Part shown: piece after piece, positions 26,043 through 38,654 of the stretch | How the letters are laid out: each line of letters starts with the position of its first letter | Numbering within the stretch: the stretch's first letter is position 1 | Assembly (NCBI GenBank): GCA_000181795.3 | Contig: CM012953.1 | Location: forward strand, 5,647,746-5,711,745 | DNA from: Trichinella spiralis | Lineage: Eukaryota; Nematoda; Enoplea; Trichinellida; Trichinellidae | DNA length: 64,000 nt | Direction of reading: 5' to 3' | Position numbers and translations under genes: made by a program | Notes under the pieces: model-generated | Told to the model about the DNA's origin: nothing | Database searches by the model: none | What the model saw: the letters and a program-made list of their open reading frames with translations, nothing else

Positions 26043-28286
26043 ATTATTAAATATTAATAATATTACCCTTTTTATAATTTGCATTTTCTTGATGTTGCAT
26101 AAAATAAGAGCTATTAAATTGTTTCACCTCTCTTCGTAGAGTGTTTCCTGGTTCGTTTATTTTTTTAAAAAAGTGTTTTAAAATTGTTTTACGCCATGCT
26201 GTGTACAGTTAGTTAGTCAGTACAACCGAACGTGTGATTTCTTATTTTGTTTATCGTTTGAAATGTAGATGCAAAAATTTGCCGAAAATTTTCTTGTTGA
26301 TTTGACGTTGAAAATTTTGTATTTATTAATTTCTTTGTATTAATACGGACTGCCGTTTGTGTTGATCAACGTTCGTTGTTTATTCATGTAAATTTGAGCA
26401 ATACAATGAAATGCAGAACGCTAAATGAAGTATTTCAGTGAAGAAGCTGTTCTCATTCTCAGCTTTCGGTTTCTGCTTGCTTTCTTCAAAAGTGGAAGAC
26501 ATCCAGAGCAAGATTTTATTTTCAATTTTCTCAACGCGTCAGGATTTTATTATTTTTTTCATACACCAAGTGACTTTTGTTTGTTCATTGCTTTTGGGTA
26601 TTTATTTGATGGAAAGCAAATGATAAAATAAATTTTTCTCAGAACAATAATCAAATGTTAAAAGCTTTTTCTTTTTATTATTATGCAAAATAGATTGAAA
26701 ACAATCAGATCAAAAGTTGGTGTCTTCTAGTACGCTGTGGAAAGTGGTAGGGAGGGGGGGGGGAGGAGGAGGAGGAAGGAACTGAGAATGGCAACGAACA
26801 AATACGAACAACAACGGATAAAACAAAGCTTCCCAGTGGAACATGCACGGCATATCTGAATTTTCCTTGGGGATTCGAAGCTTCGTCAAAGTTTGTTCAA
26901 GCAAATAACGCTCTGTGAACAGTTGCTATTCCAAACTGCACTGCAAATTAATTAATTGTCAGCTTTGAATGATCGACGAAATTGAAGCATTTCACTTTGT
27001 TTGCTTTTTACTATGAGCTTTCTTCTCACTTTCACATTCTTTGTTTCGTTGCATTCACTATTCTTATCATCATCAATTGTAAATAAAGAGCTGGCAGTTT
27101 TTATGCTAATTAATTGATCAAATTAAAATTTATTCATCCAAATAAATTCTTTCACAATTATGATGTCTAGCATTCAGAAAGGCTGCATGCACATTTTGTG
27201 TTGTATGCAATTGAAATAGAAATAAAAATTTAAATATTATATTTTGATAATTTTAACTTTTCGAAGAATTTAGTTTGAAATTTATTGGCTTTATCTGTTT
27301 TTGATTTGCCTGTATTATTTATAAAATGGTTAACGGGGCATTTTATGTTAATTAAACACGAAGCAAACATATTATCGTGCAGATATTTGCCATTTTGTAG
27401 TGTTGATGCAGTTTCGTGTGAATTGCCAAGTAGGTCGGGCCGCAGTTATTATTATTATTAGTTATGGAAAGCGGCCGAATGAAAAATATTCACCAATGCT
27501 TTGCTTGTGAGCATTATTTTCATTTTACCAGTTTGAAAGTGTTTTGTTTGCAAAATGCTACACAAACAACACCAAATCAAATTTATACAATTTATGCACA
27601 AACAACTGCATAATTTTTTTTGGAATAATTTCCAAGTGAAAATTTCATATCCAAGCGATAATTTTGATAAATGAAAATTTCGAAACTGAACAGTCGAGGC
27701 GAAAACGTACAATTGATTTGATTTAACAACGTTTAATGGATCAAATGATTGTAATAATTGGAAATGTTGACCGGCTTGTTGACCGGCGCCAGTACTGGCC
27801 ACTGACGTCCACGTGATGGTCAATTGCTCGCACTCGACTTGTCCATTTTTATATTCATTCTTCTGGCAGCGTTGCGTCAACTGATCAACCAAACCGGAGG
27901 CTAACCGTAAAAGCTTGTCAGTGAACAGACATACAGCGACAGACACAAGCGCTGAGAGACAGAGACAGAGAGTGTGAATTGACTGTTCAACGCCGGTTTG
28001 TCAGTCGATTTTGAAAACGCAAATAGCACAAGCATCAAGAGGCGAGAAAGACTTGCCCCCCCTCCTCTCTGTGTATGTCTGTGTGTGTGTGTGTGCGCGT
28101 CTGCTTGTCTGTCTGTCTCTATCTGTATTCTCTCATTATTCATTTATACGGTCTGCATTTCTGTGCTCATCTACCTCTCTCGACCTCTCCTGTGCTCATC
28201 TTTTCCCCTTTCACCATCATATAAACCATCCATCATCTACTGTGTGATCATTTAAATAAAAACAACTCTATTGGTTCTTTTGTAAC
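26043..28286. other. intergenic region between TLK and the MAM gene
   Basis: Holds the TLK 3' UTR and the MAM-gene promoter. It contains a G-rich tract at 26749-26777 with a run of ten Gs, and a (GT)n tract at 28079-28095. A 162-codon minus-strand frame at 27458-27946 is the longest here, but no family is recognised. The block at 27740-28010 is GC-richer and has a CACGTG E-box near 27810. Confidence 0.5.
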
Positions 28287-31200
28287 ATGACACTGAATTC
28301 AGCTTACATGTTGCTCAGTAATATTCTGCTCACGCTTGTTTTCAAAGGTAAGCAGCAGCATTACTGATTTTATTACTAATTCGAACGCGAGAATAATTTT
28401 TCCCAAAAGTACAAATCAATCTCCTCCATTCAGTCAATTTTATTCATCAATTTTTTGCCTTTTTATATAATTAGCGTTTTTCTTGATCACTATGAATGTA
28501 AGAAAATTACTGAAGAAAAAAAGACTTTTAATTGAAATTCAGTATTTAAGCAGAAAGAATTTCAAAATGATTGCAAGTCTCTATTTGCATGAACTATGTA
28601 TATTATATTGGCTGTGAAAATAATGCACCTATTTGCACGCGGGAATGTGGTGAAACATTAATTAGAATTAAACAATAAAATTCAAACTATGCAATCAAAC
28701 AAACGTAATTTCAAACCCTATTAGCAATACTTGTGTGAAACTTTTATTATTAAAACACTACAATTAAATTTCACATCAGTCGCGCAATTTTCTTAATTCA
28801 CCACTGTGATTTTTGGATAATTTTGGAAAATCTGATTTCGCTTTCATCAAAATGTCACAGCTCTTCTTCGATCAAATATACATTCAATATCCCATTTGTA
28901 TATAACTGTTTCTTTGTTAAGTTTGGCAACATTCAAAAAATGCTTTTTTGTTTCAAGTTTTTACAGAAACACAACCAAATATTGATTATATGGAAAAGAT
29001 ATTTTTTGATGATAAAATTTTTAAAACCAGAATAATAAAAGCAAATTCACGCTGCAAAGAAATTGAAATAATGTATTTGGATTTGAACGTTTCAAAAATT
29101 TTACCAATTTCATTCTACGAAAAGTAGATTTAATCTTATCTTGCACATATCTTATGATCGCTGATTCGATTGAAAGACAAAAAAATGCAGACTAAGTTAT
29201 TTTTGATCTTTTTCACAAAATGCTGAAGTGAATTTCTTTCTCTTGAAGCGTGAAATCTTACTTTCTTCATAATTTACTTACTTATTGTTCATACTGTAAT
29301 TTGATTATGACAATAATAAATTAAAAAAATGAAATTACAAATGATGTAATAATAAATTATTGTTATGTTGACAAAAGTTCCATTATTTTTGAAAATTTTG
29401 CAAATTTTACTTCATTTTTATACTATTTTTCTTTCCAACATTGATTTCAGCTCAATTTAAATTTAAAATTATGCTGTTAGTTGAATATATCATTATTCTC
29501 TTCTAATCGCAAAAGAGTTTTCATTAACATTGCTTTTAGAGATTAATTGTTGTGCACCCCAACCTGGTTATAATCCTGTGGGAAATTTTCGAGACTTTCT
29601 TGGTGGAAATGTTATGAGCGAAGGTCCCATTCCGCGTGGTATGATTTACCATTTCATACATCAAGTGATGCTTTGAATAATAAATATGCTTATGAGCATA
29701 AATCATTACTTTTTCGGTCATAAAAATAATAACAATAACAATCAATTTGAATTACATTGAAGTTTAGAATTAAACTTTGACCATAAATAGTAACATAAAC
29801 AATAGTACCAACAGTACAGTAAATAGTACAAATAAAATGCATATTTTGTAAAAATATATAGCATACTTATAAATCTTAAATTTACAAGAAAAAATCTCAC
29901 TGAAGTTTACGTTTTAAATAAAGTAAAAAGTTTAATAATACACTTTCATAAAATTTGTTTCTTACTTCTGTTAACTGTGCCAAGTTGAATGAAATAGCAT
30001 ATTAAACTTTATTTGCTAAACAGTTTTGAAATTTTTTGTGTGCTCTATACTGTGTCAAATAATGCACGAATAATATGTTTAGCTTACAGCTTTCCAACAA
30101 CAAATGCGATAGCACCTTATGGAAGAGGTTAGACATGTTGCTTGCTAACTATTTCTATTATTATTTAATCATTTTAAATAAATAAATATATATTTATATG
30201 GATTTTCTAGTTTTAAATTATTTTCTATAATGCTGCATCTTAAATGCATGAAACTATAAATTTTCACGAATTTTTTTTGAAATGTATTTTTGCATCATCA
30301 ATAAATTTGCTTTTTTAAAAATAGTTAAAATTACATTTAAAATTATTACTGCACTTTATTAAGTCAAGTAATAGTTGCAGAATTTCTTTAGTGAACGAAC
30401 TGCCATTAACAAGCAAGAGAGCGACCACGGGAAGAGGTTAGAAATATTGTTCATTGGATACTTTATAAATTATATAAATACGCATGTTGCAATCTCATAT
30501 TTCTCACTTGTACAATAGTTATTTCATCAAGTTCTATTTTAAAAGTTGAAAAAGCACCAAAGTAAGTTTTGAATTAATTTTTTTTCAAAAGTAAGTTTTG
30601 TCGCATGTACAATATTTCATTTCATTTTATATTATATTATATTATAAAATTCAGGCTTATGCTGTATGAAGCTTCAAATTATACAGTAACATTATTTGAT
30701 CCTTTTTACATGTACTAGTAATTGTGAAAATATAACTATAATCATCATTAAATAAAATTTCTTTCTGTTTATGAAATAAAATTGAAAAAAAAATTAAAGT
30801 TGGTAGAGGCCAAGTGAAATCAGCCATGGATTTGTACTGCGTCAATTTTGATTCATTATGTCGTTGGCACAACGCACCTGATGATCAATTAGAATTTTAC
30901 CGAGCCGTTGGAACGCCAAATTTAAATCGACTTCAAATGCTAACTTCCACCTCAGTTCCACCGCAGCCACCGTTCATCTATGCAATGACAACCCAAGCCC
31001 TTTCACCTACAGTATCTGCTCGCCTAGTTAGCGATTCAATTCCATGTCAAGAAGGACAAGGTCAGCTGCGATTCAGGTAATTTTACGCTTTTATGTTAAG
31101 CATTGCGTGAAGAGATGATGCAAGCGCTGTCTATAGATACTGGACAACTCCAATGATAAGAATTCGTGCCTGCGTAAGAACAGTTGGATATGTTGCGTTC

Positions 31201-32668
31201 ATTTATTGCAGTCCGAATGTTGTTGTCGGAAATGCAGGCTCAACTATTGTCTATATTCCAGGTCCATACACGCAACCTTTCGAAGTGAGCAATAGAAAAA
31301 CGAAGTTTAAATTATAAAAAAATTTAATTTTAGCTTGTTATTATTGCTGATAACTTTGTTTACAAAGATAATAACTTACAAGGCGGCCTTGTCATAATCG
31401 ATAACATTGAATATTCTGCAGCATTTTGTGCTCCAAGTACGAAGAAACAATTGATCTTTAAAGCGCATCTCTCATGAAATTATCAATTACTTATTGGAAG
31501 TGTTAATTAGATATTTTCTCGCAAGCAGCTGCACAATCTTAATTACACTGTGATCCGTTTTATTAATATTTAAACATAATAATAATTATTATTATTATCA
31601 TATTTTGAAACGTTTAATGAATATATAATATGAACTTTTATAAATTTTTCTTTTTCTAGACAATCAACAATATCAGTCCAGCATTGGTCCATCATTGCGA
31701 GTATAAATTTTTATTTTCAAACATACTTTATAGTTTTAAAATTAAAATATACACTTTAATTTAAATCAGGTTGGTCTGAGAGGAGTTTATGGAGATGAAA
31801 CTGTGCCACTCGTACTGAAGAGTCCATGCCTTGCACTGAATTGCAAATTTGACCATAATTTATGTCAATACAAAGCATTGCCTGATTTATCTTTTTGGAA
31901 AATTGGTAAAGGACTTGTTCAGAGTGGCAATTCTGTCATTCCGGGTGACGCTTCTTTATTTCCATTCAATTCGAGTAAAATTAATGCAATTTGTGTTTTT
32001 ACAAAACAATAGATGATCATTGGAAATTTTCAGACAGCAGCTATGCTTACACAGAAGGTCACATCCTGTCTGCACGCCTTGAGTCGAAGCCATTCCTTTT
32101 GCAGGATGATTCATTTTTGAAATTTTCCTATTACAAACCTAATCCAATGTCTATCCTTCATCTGTACGCCATGAAAGTGGGAGAAATAAGAGAAACGTTA
32201 CTTTTCAGCGCTCCAATGGTTGAAAACATGCAAGCACATTTCAGGTGGATTGATCACGCAATTTTCCTCAAAGCAGGAGCATATAACAAAGTAGGCAATT
32301 TGTTTTTATAATCCATTGAATAACTTACAGTTAATTAATCATTCAGCTTGCACCAACCAGTTCAAATATTAAAATAATAAATTTCAAAAAGTTGGACTTT
32401 CTGAAAATTTTATTCCATTGAAAAAATTTCTAGCACTCTTTTCAACTTGGGCAAAGTCTTTTCTCACTGAGCGTATTTATTTGGCAGAAATCAATTCATA
32501 TAATAATAATAATAATAATAAATTTCTATTCATTCAAAACGGCGCTTTTATCTTGTAGAAATTTTTTAGGTTACGTTCGAAGTTCGCAACCTGCCTTCAA
32601 AAGAGCTTGTTGGTCTGGATGAGATTCAGCTGTTGGATGCGAACGGTTGGCCGTCGATTTGTCGCTAA
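28287..32668 (+). CDS. secreted protein with two MAM-type domains
   Basis: MAM domains are extracellular adhesion modules. Exons: 28287-28347 (signal peptide MTLNSAYMLLSNILLTLVFK), 29540-29638, 30083-30127, 30392-30436, 30546-30561, 30807-31076, 31212-31284, 31334-31436, 31660-31700, 31770-31974, 32013-32290, 32570-32668; about 444 residues. First MAM: MDLYCVNFDSLCRWHNAPDD, then GGLVIIDNIEYSAAFC. Second MAM: NCKFDHNLCQYKALPDLSFW, DDHWKFSDSSYAYTEGHILS, FEVRNLPSKELVGLDEIQLL, with a final Cys just before the stop. There is no transmembrane segment or GPI-type tail, so it should be secreted. The two 45-bp exons (30083, 30392) and the 16-bp exon are the least certain; skipping the latter with acceptor 30799 also keeps frame. 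It ends 108 bp from the convergent receptor gene. Confidence 0.85.
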
Positions 32669-32776
32669 TGCTTTAGCATTGTCATTTGCAAAAGTATTAA
32701 TTTTTGAGTTTGTTATGCCATTTTATTTTTTCAATCGATTTCGATTAAACAAAACAACACACTATGTCATATTTTT

Positions 32777-35065
32777 TCATGTACGATGAAAGTCACCTTT
32801 TAACATTCGGGAAAGGGTTTTCTTGAATTGAACATTCGCTAATGCATAGCAGAACGGATTGATCGGTGAATTCATATAGCACAAATAATAGCTGACCACG
32901 TAAACCGTTTTCGGTACGCAGTCTTCACAAAACCCGTATATAGTGGCGAGCACGTAGAACGGGGTCCAGAAAGCGACGAAAGCCCCAAGAATTACAGTAA
33001 TCGTGCGCAGTGCTTTTCTGGCCCGATTTTCTGACTTCGACTTTCGATACATCAAACTGTTGCTACTTCCGGCCTGTCGGGTTGGCATTCTGCCAAAAAG
33101 CCGACTAACCGTCGCTTTGGAAGCTTGAACAAGGCCGGCGTGTGGCAACAGCTTTGCCGTATCCGCTGTCATTGTATCTGACTTTTTTGCCTCATCGTTG
33201 GTGTCTTCTTTCGATTCGACAGGTTTTTTCACTTTGGGCGACTTCTGAAAAAATCCAGGATGATATTCCCAACGAATTTGAAATCGACCAAATGTCCAAC
33301 GTCGTTCATGACCCTCGTGTTCATATATAATGCCTGCATTTTTGATGATATTTCTATGGGATGAAAAATCTTCTTCGTCTGATTCTTGCTTGATATCATT
33401 CGACTTCGGCTGAGCTATTTTGCTCATGCGTTCTGGTGAAATTTCTAATATTGTCTCCCAGGCGCACTCATTTTTAGCCAAAGAGGCTACTTGACAATTG
33501 GGCTCTGTTGAATTATGATCATTATCCGACTGTGGTTTTACGTTTGCATCAACGTAGGGCAGTGTAGAAGCGGCGTTAGCGTAAAGCAGAGTCGGTTCTT
33601 GATCCATTCGTACAGATCCACTAGCCGATGGAGAGAGGCTTTTCGGTGATACGGTTTCTTTGAGTGCGATGTCAAGAAAGAAAAATTCCTCTGGACTTTT
33701 TAAAGAAGGATAATCAGAATCAATGTCGGCAATGCGATTGAAATTTAAACTCAAGTTTCGTTTGGTTGCTTTCATGGCTTCCTCAGCTAAAACTACATGG
33801 CACTCGGGTTCGCTGAGTCGGTTACGTTTGAGAATCACAGACATTGCAGTGGATTTAGGATTTGGCACGTCTCCATTTGGGGGGCTATTGCAGCTATTGT
33901 TTGTTTCATTCATAAAAGACACTGATTTTTCCAAAGGTATCAAATTGTCCAGATTTTCACACAAAGCTTCTTCTTTTTTTTCTTTGGGCATGTTATCATA
34001 CTGAGATTGGCTTGAATCGGACGGTTGGACCTTGTTTTGCATTTTTGCGGCATCACTTTCATCGGTACTGCAAGCAGAACTGGAGCTGATATTGTTCACG
34101 GCAGGCAAAAGTGCTTTTCCTTTAGCGGCAGCTGAGGATGATTGCTTAGCAGATGTGTGGTTTCTTGAAGATTTTGCAACTGCGGATGTGCCAGCTGGAG
34201 TTTTCGCATGTTGCGCTCCGGATGATCCTTCACTGTGCTCAGGTGTAATTTGTGATGAATCGTCTTCTTCTTTTAAAGTCGACGATTTCATTGTCAGCGG
34301 CGTTGTGGTTGCTCGCAGTGCACAGATTGCTTGAAAACGTTGACGCTTTTGTTTGGATTTGAGATGCAAATTCCTCGCTGCACGATATATTCCCGCGTAA
34401 AGGATGATCATAACAATTAACGTCGACCAGTAATAGCTGATGTACATGGACATGTTGAAGTATGGATCAACCATGAACTGCACCATGCATTCGTGTTCAG
34501 CCAAAACACGACCTTGTCCACTGAAGTAGCCCCAGCCAAAAACAGAAATGAAAAACAGCAAAGTGGGAACAAGCCATGTGATCGCAATGATCACTAGCAC
34601 TTTGCGTTGTGTGCGCCAGTTGCGATATGTGGTTGGGATTTTTACAGAACAATATCGATCGATAGTGATAAACAGCACTGTATATGTACTTGCTAAACAT
34701 GCACTGTAATCTACCGACAACCACAGATCGCATAAAAACCATCCCATAGTCCACTTTTGTCCATTTAAAACATAAATTGAATAAAGAGGGAAACCTTCCA
34801 AACCGATAAGAAAATCCGATACAGCCAATGAAAAGATGAAATAATTGCTCGGCTGGCGAATGTTTTTATCAATGTAGAAGGAAATCATGACCATCAAATT
34901 TCCAACAACTGTGATAATGCTCAAACTGGCCGTGATCATGCCAAGAATAATAATTTCAGTGAGAGAATATGGCGATGACCAGTCGAAATTTGCATCAGTT
35001 GAATTTCTCAAAGTGTGGTTAACGTTGAGCGCCGGCATATCAATCGTACCGATTGCAGGGTTCAT
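32777..35065 (-). CDS. gar-2: muscarinic-type acetylcholine receptor, GAR-2-like GPCR
   Basis: A class A receptor for acetylcholine in the plasma membrane. The 762-residue coding region is one exon. The N-terminus has glycosylation sequons at Asn16 and Asn21. TM1 lies near 37-64 (GN at 55-56). TM2 has NYFIFSLAVSDFLIGLEG. TM3 carries the amine-binding Asp119 (WLSVDYSACLAS) and the D136-R-Y motif. TM5 begins near YFNMSMYISYYWSTLIVMII. A very long third cytoplasmic loop (about 230-680), rich in Ser, Asn and Glu, follows. TM6 has FWTPFYVLATIYGFC and TM7 has NSPINPFCYALA (NPxxY at 736). Matching stretches to C. elegans GAR-2 include DKNIRQPSNYFIFSLA and the C-terminal end. An acceptor at 35102-35111 (tttcttttag), 36 bp before the ATG, implies an upstream non-coding exon or trans-splicing. 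The single coding exon contrasts with its multi-exon neighbours. Confidence 0.95.
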   Translation of the reverse strand: MNPAIGTIDMPALNVNHTLRNSTDANFDWSSPYSLTEIIILGMITASLSIITVVGNLMVMISFYIDKNIRQPSNYFIFSLAVSDFLIGLEGFPLYSIYVLNGQKWTMGWFLCDLWLSVDYSACLASTYTVLFITIDRYCSVKIPTTYRNWRTQRKVLVIIAITWLVPTLLFFISVFGWGYFSGQGRVLAEHECMVQFMVDPYFNMSMYISYYWSTLIVMIILYAGIYRAARNLHLKSKQKRQRFQAICALRATTTPLTMKSSTLKEEDDSSQITPEHSEGSSGAQHAKTPAGTSAVAKSSRNHTSAKQSSSAAAKGKALLPAVNNISSSSACSTDESDAAKMQNKVQPSDSSQSQYDNMPKEKKEEALCENLDNLIPLEKSVSFMNETNNSCNSPPNGDVPNPKSTAMSVILKRNRLSEPECHVVLAEEAMKATKRNLSLNFNRIADIDSDYPSLKSPEEFFFLDIALKETVSPKSLSPSASGSVRMDQEPTLLYANAASTLPYVDANVKPQSDNDHNSTEPNCQVASLAKNECAWETILEISPERMSKIAQPKSNDIKQESDEEDFSSHRNIIKNAGIIYEHEGHERRWTFGRFQIRWEYHPGFFQKSPKVKKPVESKEDTNDEAKKSDTMTADTAKLLPHAGLVQASKATVSRLFGRMPTRQAGSSNSLMYRKSKSENRARKALRTITVILGAFVAFWTPFYVLATIYGFCEDCVPKTVYVVSYYLCYMNSPINPFCYALANVQFKKTLSRMLKGDFHRT

Positions 35066-35522
35066 TTTGAACACCAGCTTAGAAATCAACAGCGATTCTT
35101 TCTAAAAGAAATTGTTTTTAAAGTTCTATCAACCATTCACTTGAATTGAAAACACTTTTTTGTCAGATAAAAAAGAACTGAAAATAAGATGATTTCTTTT
35201 TTTTGAAGTAAAGCATCACTTAAAGCTTACTTAATAGTTATCAATTTAGCTGATACATAACAACAGGGACGCAAGAAAAACAAACATTGAATTGGTCTAT
35301 AAATAGCTTTGGTGCGTATAAGCATCCCACAGAACATTTAAACAGAATCTGAAAAGTTTTAATTTCAAAAAAACCGCAGTTTTTTGCATTACTTGCGTAA
35401 TTTTATGCTGATTAAGCGTTTCACTTTAATTAACTTATCCTGTTCAATTTTTGCTGTGATTTATAAGAAAAAAGATAAACAGCAACACAAATTGAACAAT
35501 GAGCTTTTCTATTAGCTGACTA

Positions 35523-35772
35523 TTGGAAGATTTCCAATGTGAATTGCCCATTGACTTGAAAGTATGCTTAGGAAGGGTAGCATTTTGCGAAAGAATGTGC
35601 TCAAGTGAGATGGATGATCATTAAAGAAAACTGCTCGTGCGTGAACTACAAGCCAAGTTTTGGAAAATGTATAGTTCAATTTGAGCACAAATGTCAAATG
35701 CCCTTGATATTTTTTAACACGGATCGACTTGGAATACTGTCGTTTGAATGTTATATGAAAGCAGTGGAATAA
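35523..35772 (+). pseudogene. possible broken Cys-rich coding fragment
   Basis: Two plus-strand frames abut. The first (35523-35624) has FQCELPIDLKVCLGRVAFC then ERMC. The second, shifted by one (35617-35772), has ENCSCVNYKPSFGKCIVQFE, then HKC, and ends in TAA. Removing 35605-35626 (gtgaga...attaaag, 22 bp) would restore frame, but that is too short for a normal intron. No start codon or flanking exon is visible. A 138-codon minus-strand frame (35512-35928) overlaps and may be the chance partner. The family is unknown. Confidence 0.3.
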
Positions 35773-38646
35773 TTTTAATGATTTCATATCGACGAACGGA
35801 AAGTAAAAGCTAGCATAAAAACTAACCGTTGGGATCCTTGTGAAAATAATAAGGAAATTGATATGAGTGATGAAATTTGCATTGTTAATGGGTTCGTTTA
35901 GTATAAGCATTGACATAGCTTTCCACATGTAAATTATTATAAGAAAAAAAATTTTGATTTTATAGAGCAGTTTTTTAATCTAATATTGGCATAGCAACCA
36001 TTGTATTTCACCTTTACAAGCTAAAGAAAACAGATCAATTTATGCATATATATATATTTTTATTTATTTATTTATATAGCCATGCTATTGGAATTACAGA
36101 AATAATTTCAAATAATTGAAAATGTTTATTAATTTAATTTATTAAAAATTTGATTATTTCCACGTTTCAAAAATGAGTTAGTTAAGTTCTCTGTGAAATC
36201 ACATTTCAAAATGCTGATTTACAATGATGGTAAAATTTTCCGTTCAGTTAAAAAATTACGCAACAGAATGCCGTACACATTTTCATATGCATAATTTTAT
36301 TGTTTTAAAGTAATGGATGTTTGACAAAAAGTAAAATAGAAATATTAGCATCAGCTTTATTAAAAACGTACTTAGTTAAATAACAATTTGAACAGTTCTT
36401 AAAAATTATATGAGTATAGAGTCACTTTTTATGACCATCCAGACGTTTACAACTGACAACTGTAAAATAAAATAAATCAGTTGAAAATCAGTTTACATTA
36501 TTACTCAAAGTTACTTTAAAATCAATATTTAATTTGATTTATATTCATAGTTTTGGTTTCCTACTGCATGTTAAGGTACCTGACAAAGAAATTCACAACT
36601 ATACTTCAGTTTTGTGATCGACGAACAATTAACTGTCTGTGATTAATGACTGCATTTTGTATTTTAAGAATAATTATCTCATTTTGTGTTCAAAATAAAT
36701 ATTTCTTCTCTCCGTAAAATGCAAATTTTTAAAAAAGTTCATTTTAAATATTACATGCCTAAGAAAAGCATATGAATTCCCAAAAAGAAAATTCCCCCAT
36801 TACACAACGGCATTATGCTGAATGAAAAATATTTCAGATTACCTGCTTTCAGAACTAATTTTTTTAAATATTATCAAAATAATAAATACAAATTTAGTAA
36901 ACAAAATTAAACATCTAATATAGATAAAGAATAATAAGAGGAATTGCACAAAATTAATAAAACAGTAAAAAATTACAACTATTTATTATATTGTCTTTGA
37001 AGTTACGTCATTTAGAACGCAATAGAAAACTGGGATATCTGTTTCAAATATATTTTTCAAGCTTATTTATAAATAAATATTTATTATTACATATTCATAA
37101 TAGGAAAAACAATAGGGTATATATTATTTAAAATGCAGATTTTCTTTGTTCTATTGTAGCTAAATTATTAAATGTTGAAAATTTACAATACTAAAAATGC
37201 ATGCTTTCTAACCTGACCAAATAAAAGATTAGCATAAATTACAAAAAAACTTTCTTAATGAATGAATGTCAGATTATAATATGAATGACCAAACATTAAG
37301 AAAGCTTCAACTTAATTTTCTTGAACTTACAGCATCAACATCAACGCCAAGCAGCGAATTCCTGGCCAAATGTAGTAATAGTGGTTATTTGCGCTTAATA
37401 TAAAAGTGCTGCTTAATATGAACGTCATTTTCTTTTGCTTATTCTTATAATAGATGTTTATTTATTTATAAATAGGTACTGTATTTTGAAATTCAATTAG
37501 AATAGATGATTTTGTGGAAAGTTTCAAACAGGATCATTCAAGAAAAAAGCAATTGAAAGAATGCTTCAAATTCCGGTCAGTGTTAAGCTGAAGTCATTTT
37601 TAAATTAGAGAAATGTTTTTACTCAGTAAGTTGTCCATTAATTATTCAAGATGTGTCAAGGCAAATCGTTTCTCTGATTGCTCTTTCAACAGCAGCTCTC
37701 TATTATCTTTTATTAGGTTAAAAGTAATTTCTCTTATCTTTCAAATTACTGAATTTGACAATGATCATCTTATGCAAATGATATGCCTAAGAGATGTTTA
37801 TTAACTTTTCCTGCTTTTCTGCTATTAACTTTTTTATAAATATGCACATATACATTAAAGAAAAAGCAAATATTTAGGGAAATAACAACAGTTTGAAGAT
37901 TAATTTTAATATTTAATTTCTTTTTCTCACTATAATATTGATTGTAAATACATGACATTATTCTAATGTCTGAATTCACTAAGTGCATTGATTTCAAAAA
38001 ATTATTCATAAATAATTTGATAGAAAGCTCACAGTATTTGCTATTCCTACCTGCATTTTATATGTATACACGTGAATATGTTATAATACATTCACAAAAT
38101 TTATCAAGTAAATACGGCCCCCTTTAAAATTTGAAATTTCATTTTTTTGTATTTTATTTAATTGCATTTTTGTATTATAAACATTGCAGTATTTATCATC
38201 ATTTTTATTATCTGATATTATTAGTATTACTAATATTCCATTTTTCAAATTTCAAAAAGTAATATGAATAGAAAAAGAAAAATAAACGTACAACAGAGTG
38301 AAACTGCTAAATCATAACATTAAATAATGTACTTTCATGTATTATAGTGAATCATCAAAAAGAGTCTAATGAAGGTTTAAACATACAACATGGATAACTG
38401 CCTGTAAAATATAAAAATACTTTTATATTGGAAATGTGAAGGCAATTTTATAAAAATAAATTAGAAGCTGCATTTTAAGTTGTCTTTAAGCTGAACAATT
38501 GAATTTTTTATACTGGAGCGATGCACTGCCTTTTAAGGATATGCTTAAAAAATTTTCTACACATTTAAATTAAATAATAAGCAAAAATATTTATAAATGA
38601 ATCAATATGTTAAAAATTAATTCATGCATTGTCTTTAGAGAATATG

Positions 38647-38654
38647 TGACGTCA
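38647..38654. promoter_or_regulatory. consensus CRE palindrome TGACGTCA
   Basis: A perfect cAMP-response-element palindrome. A second copy lies at 54913-54920. Each could be a CREB/ATF site, but a match of this length can occur by chance in a window this size. Confidence 0.25.

Noticed and set aside
27475-27621. 49-codon plus ORF starting MESGRMKNIHQCFAC
   Set aside because: The CxxC and His pattern does not match a zinc-finger spacing, the ORF is short, and there is no splice or homology support.
33142-34334. Several plus-strand frames of 60-100 codons opposite the receptor
   Set aside because: They are shadows of the long receptor exon. The minus frame has clear GPCR motifs over 762 residues.
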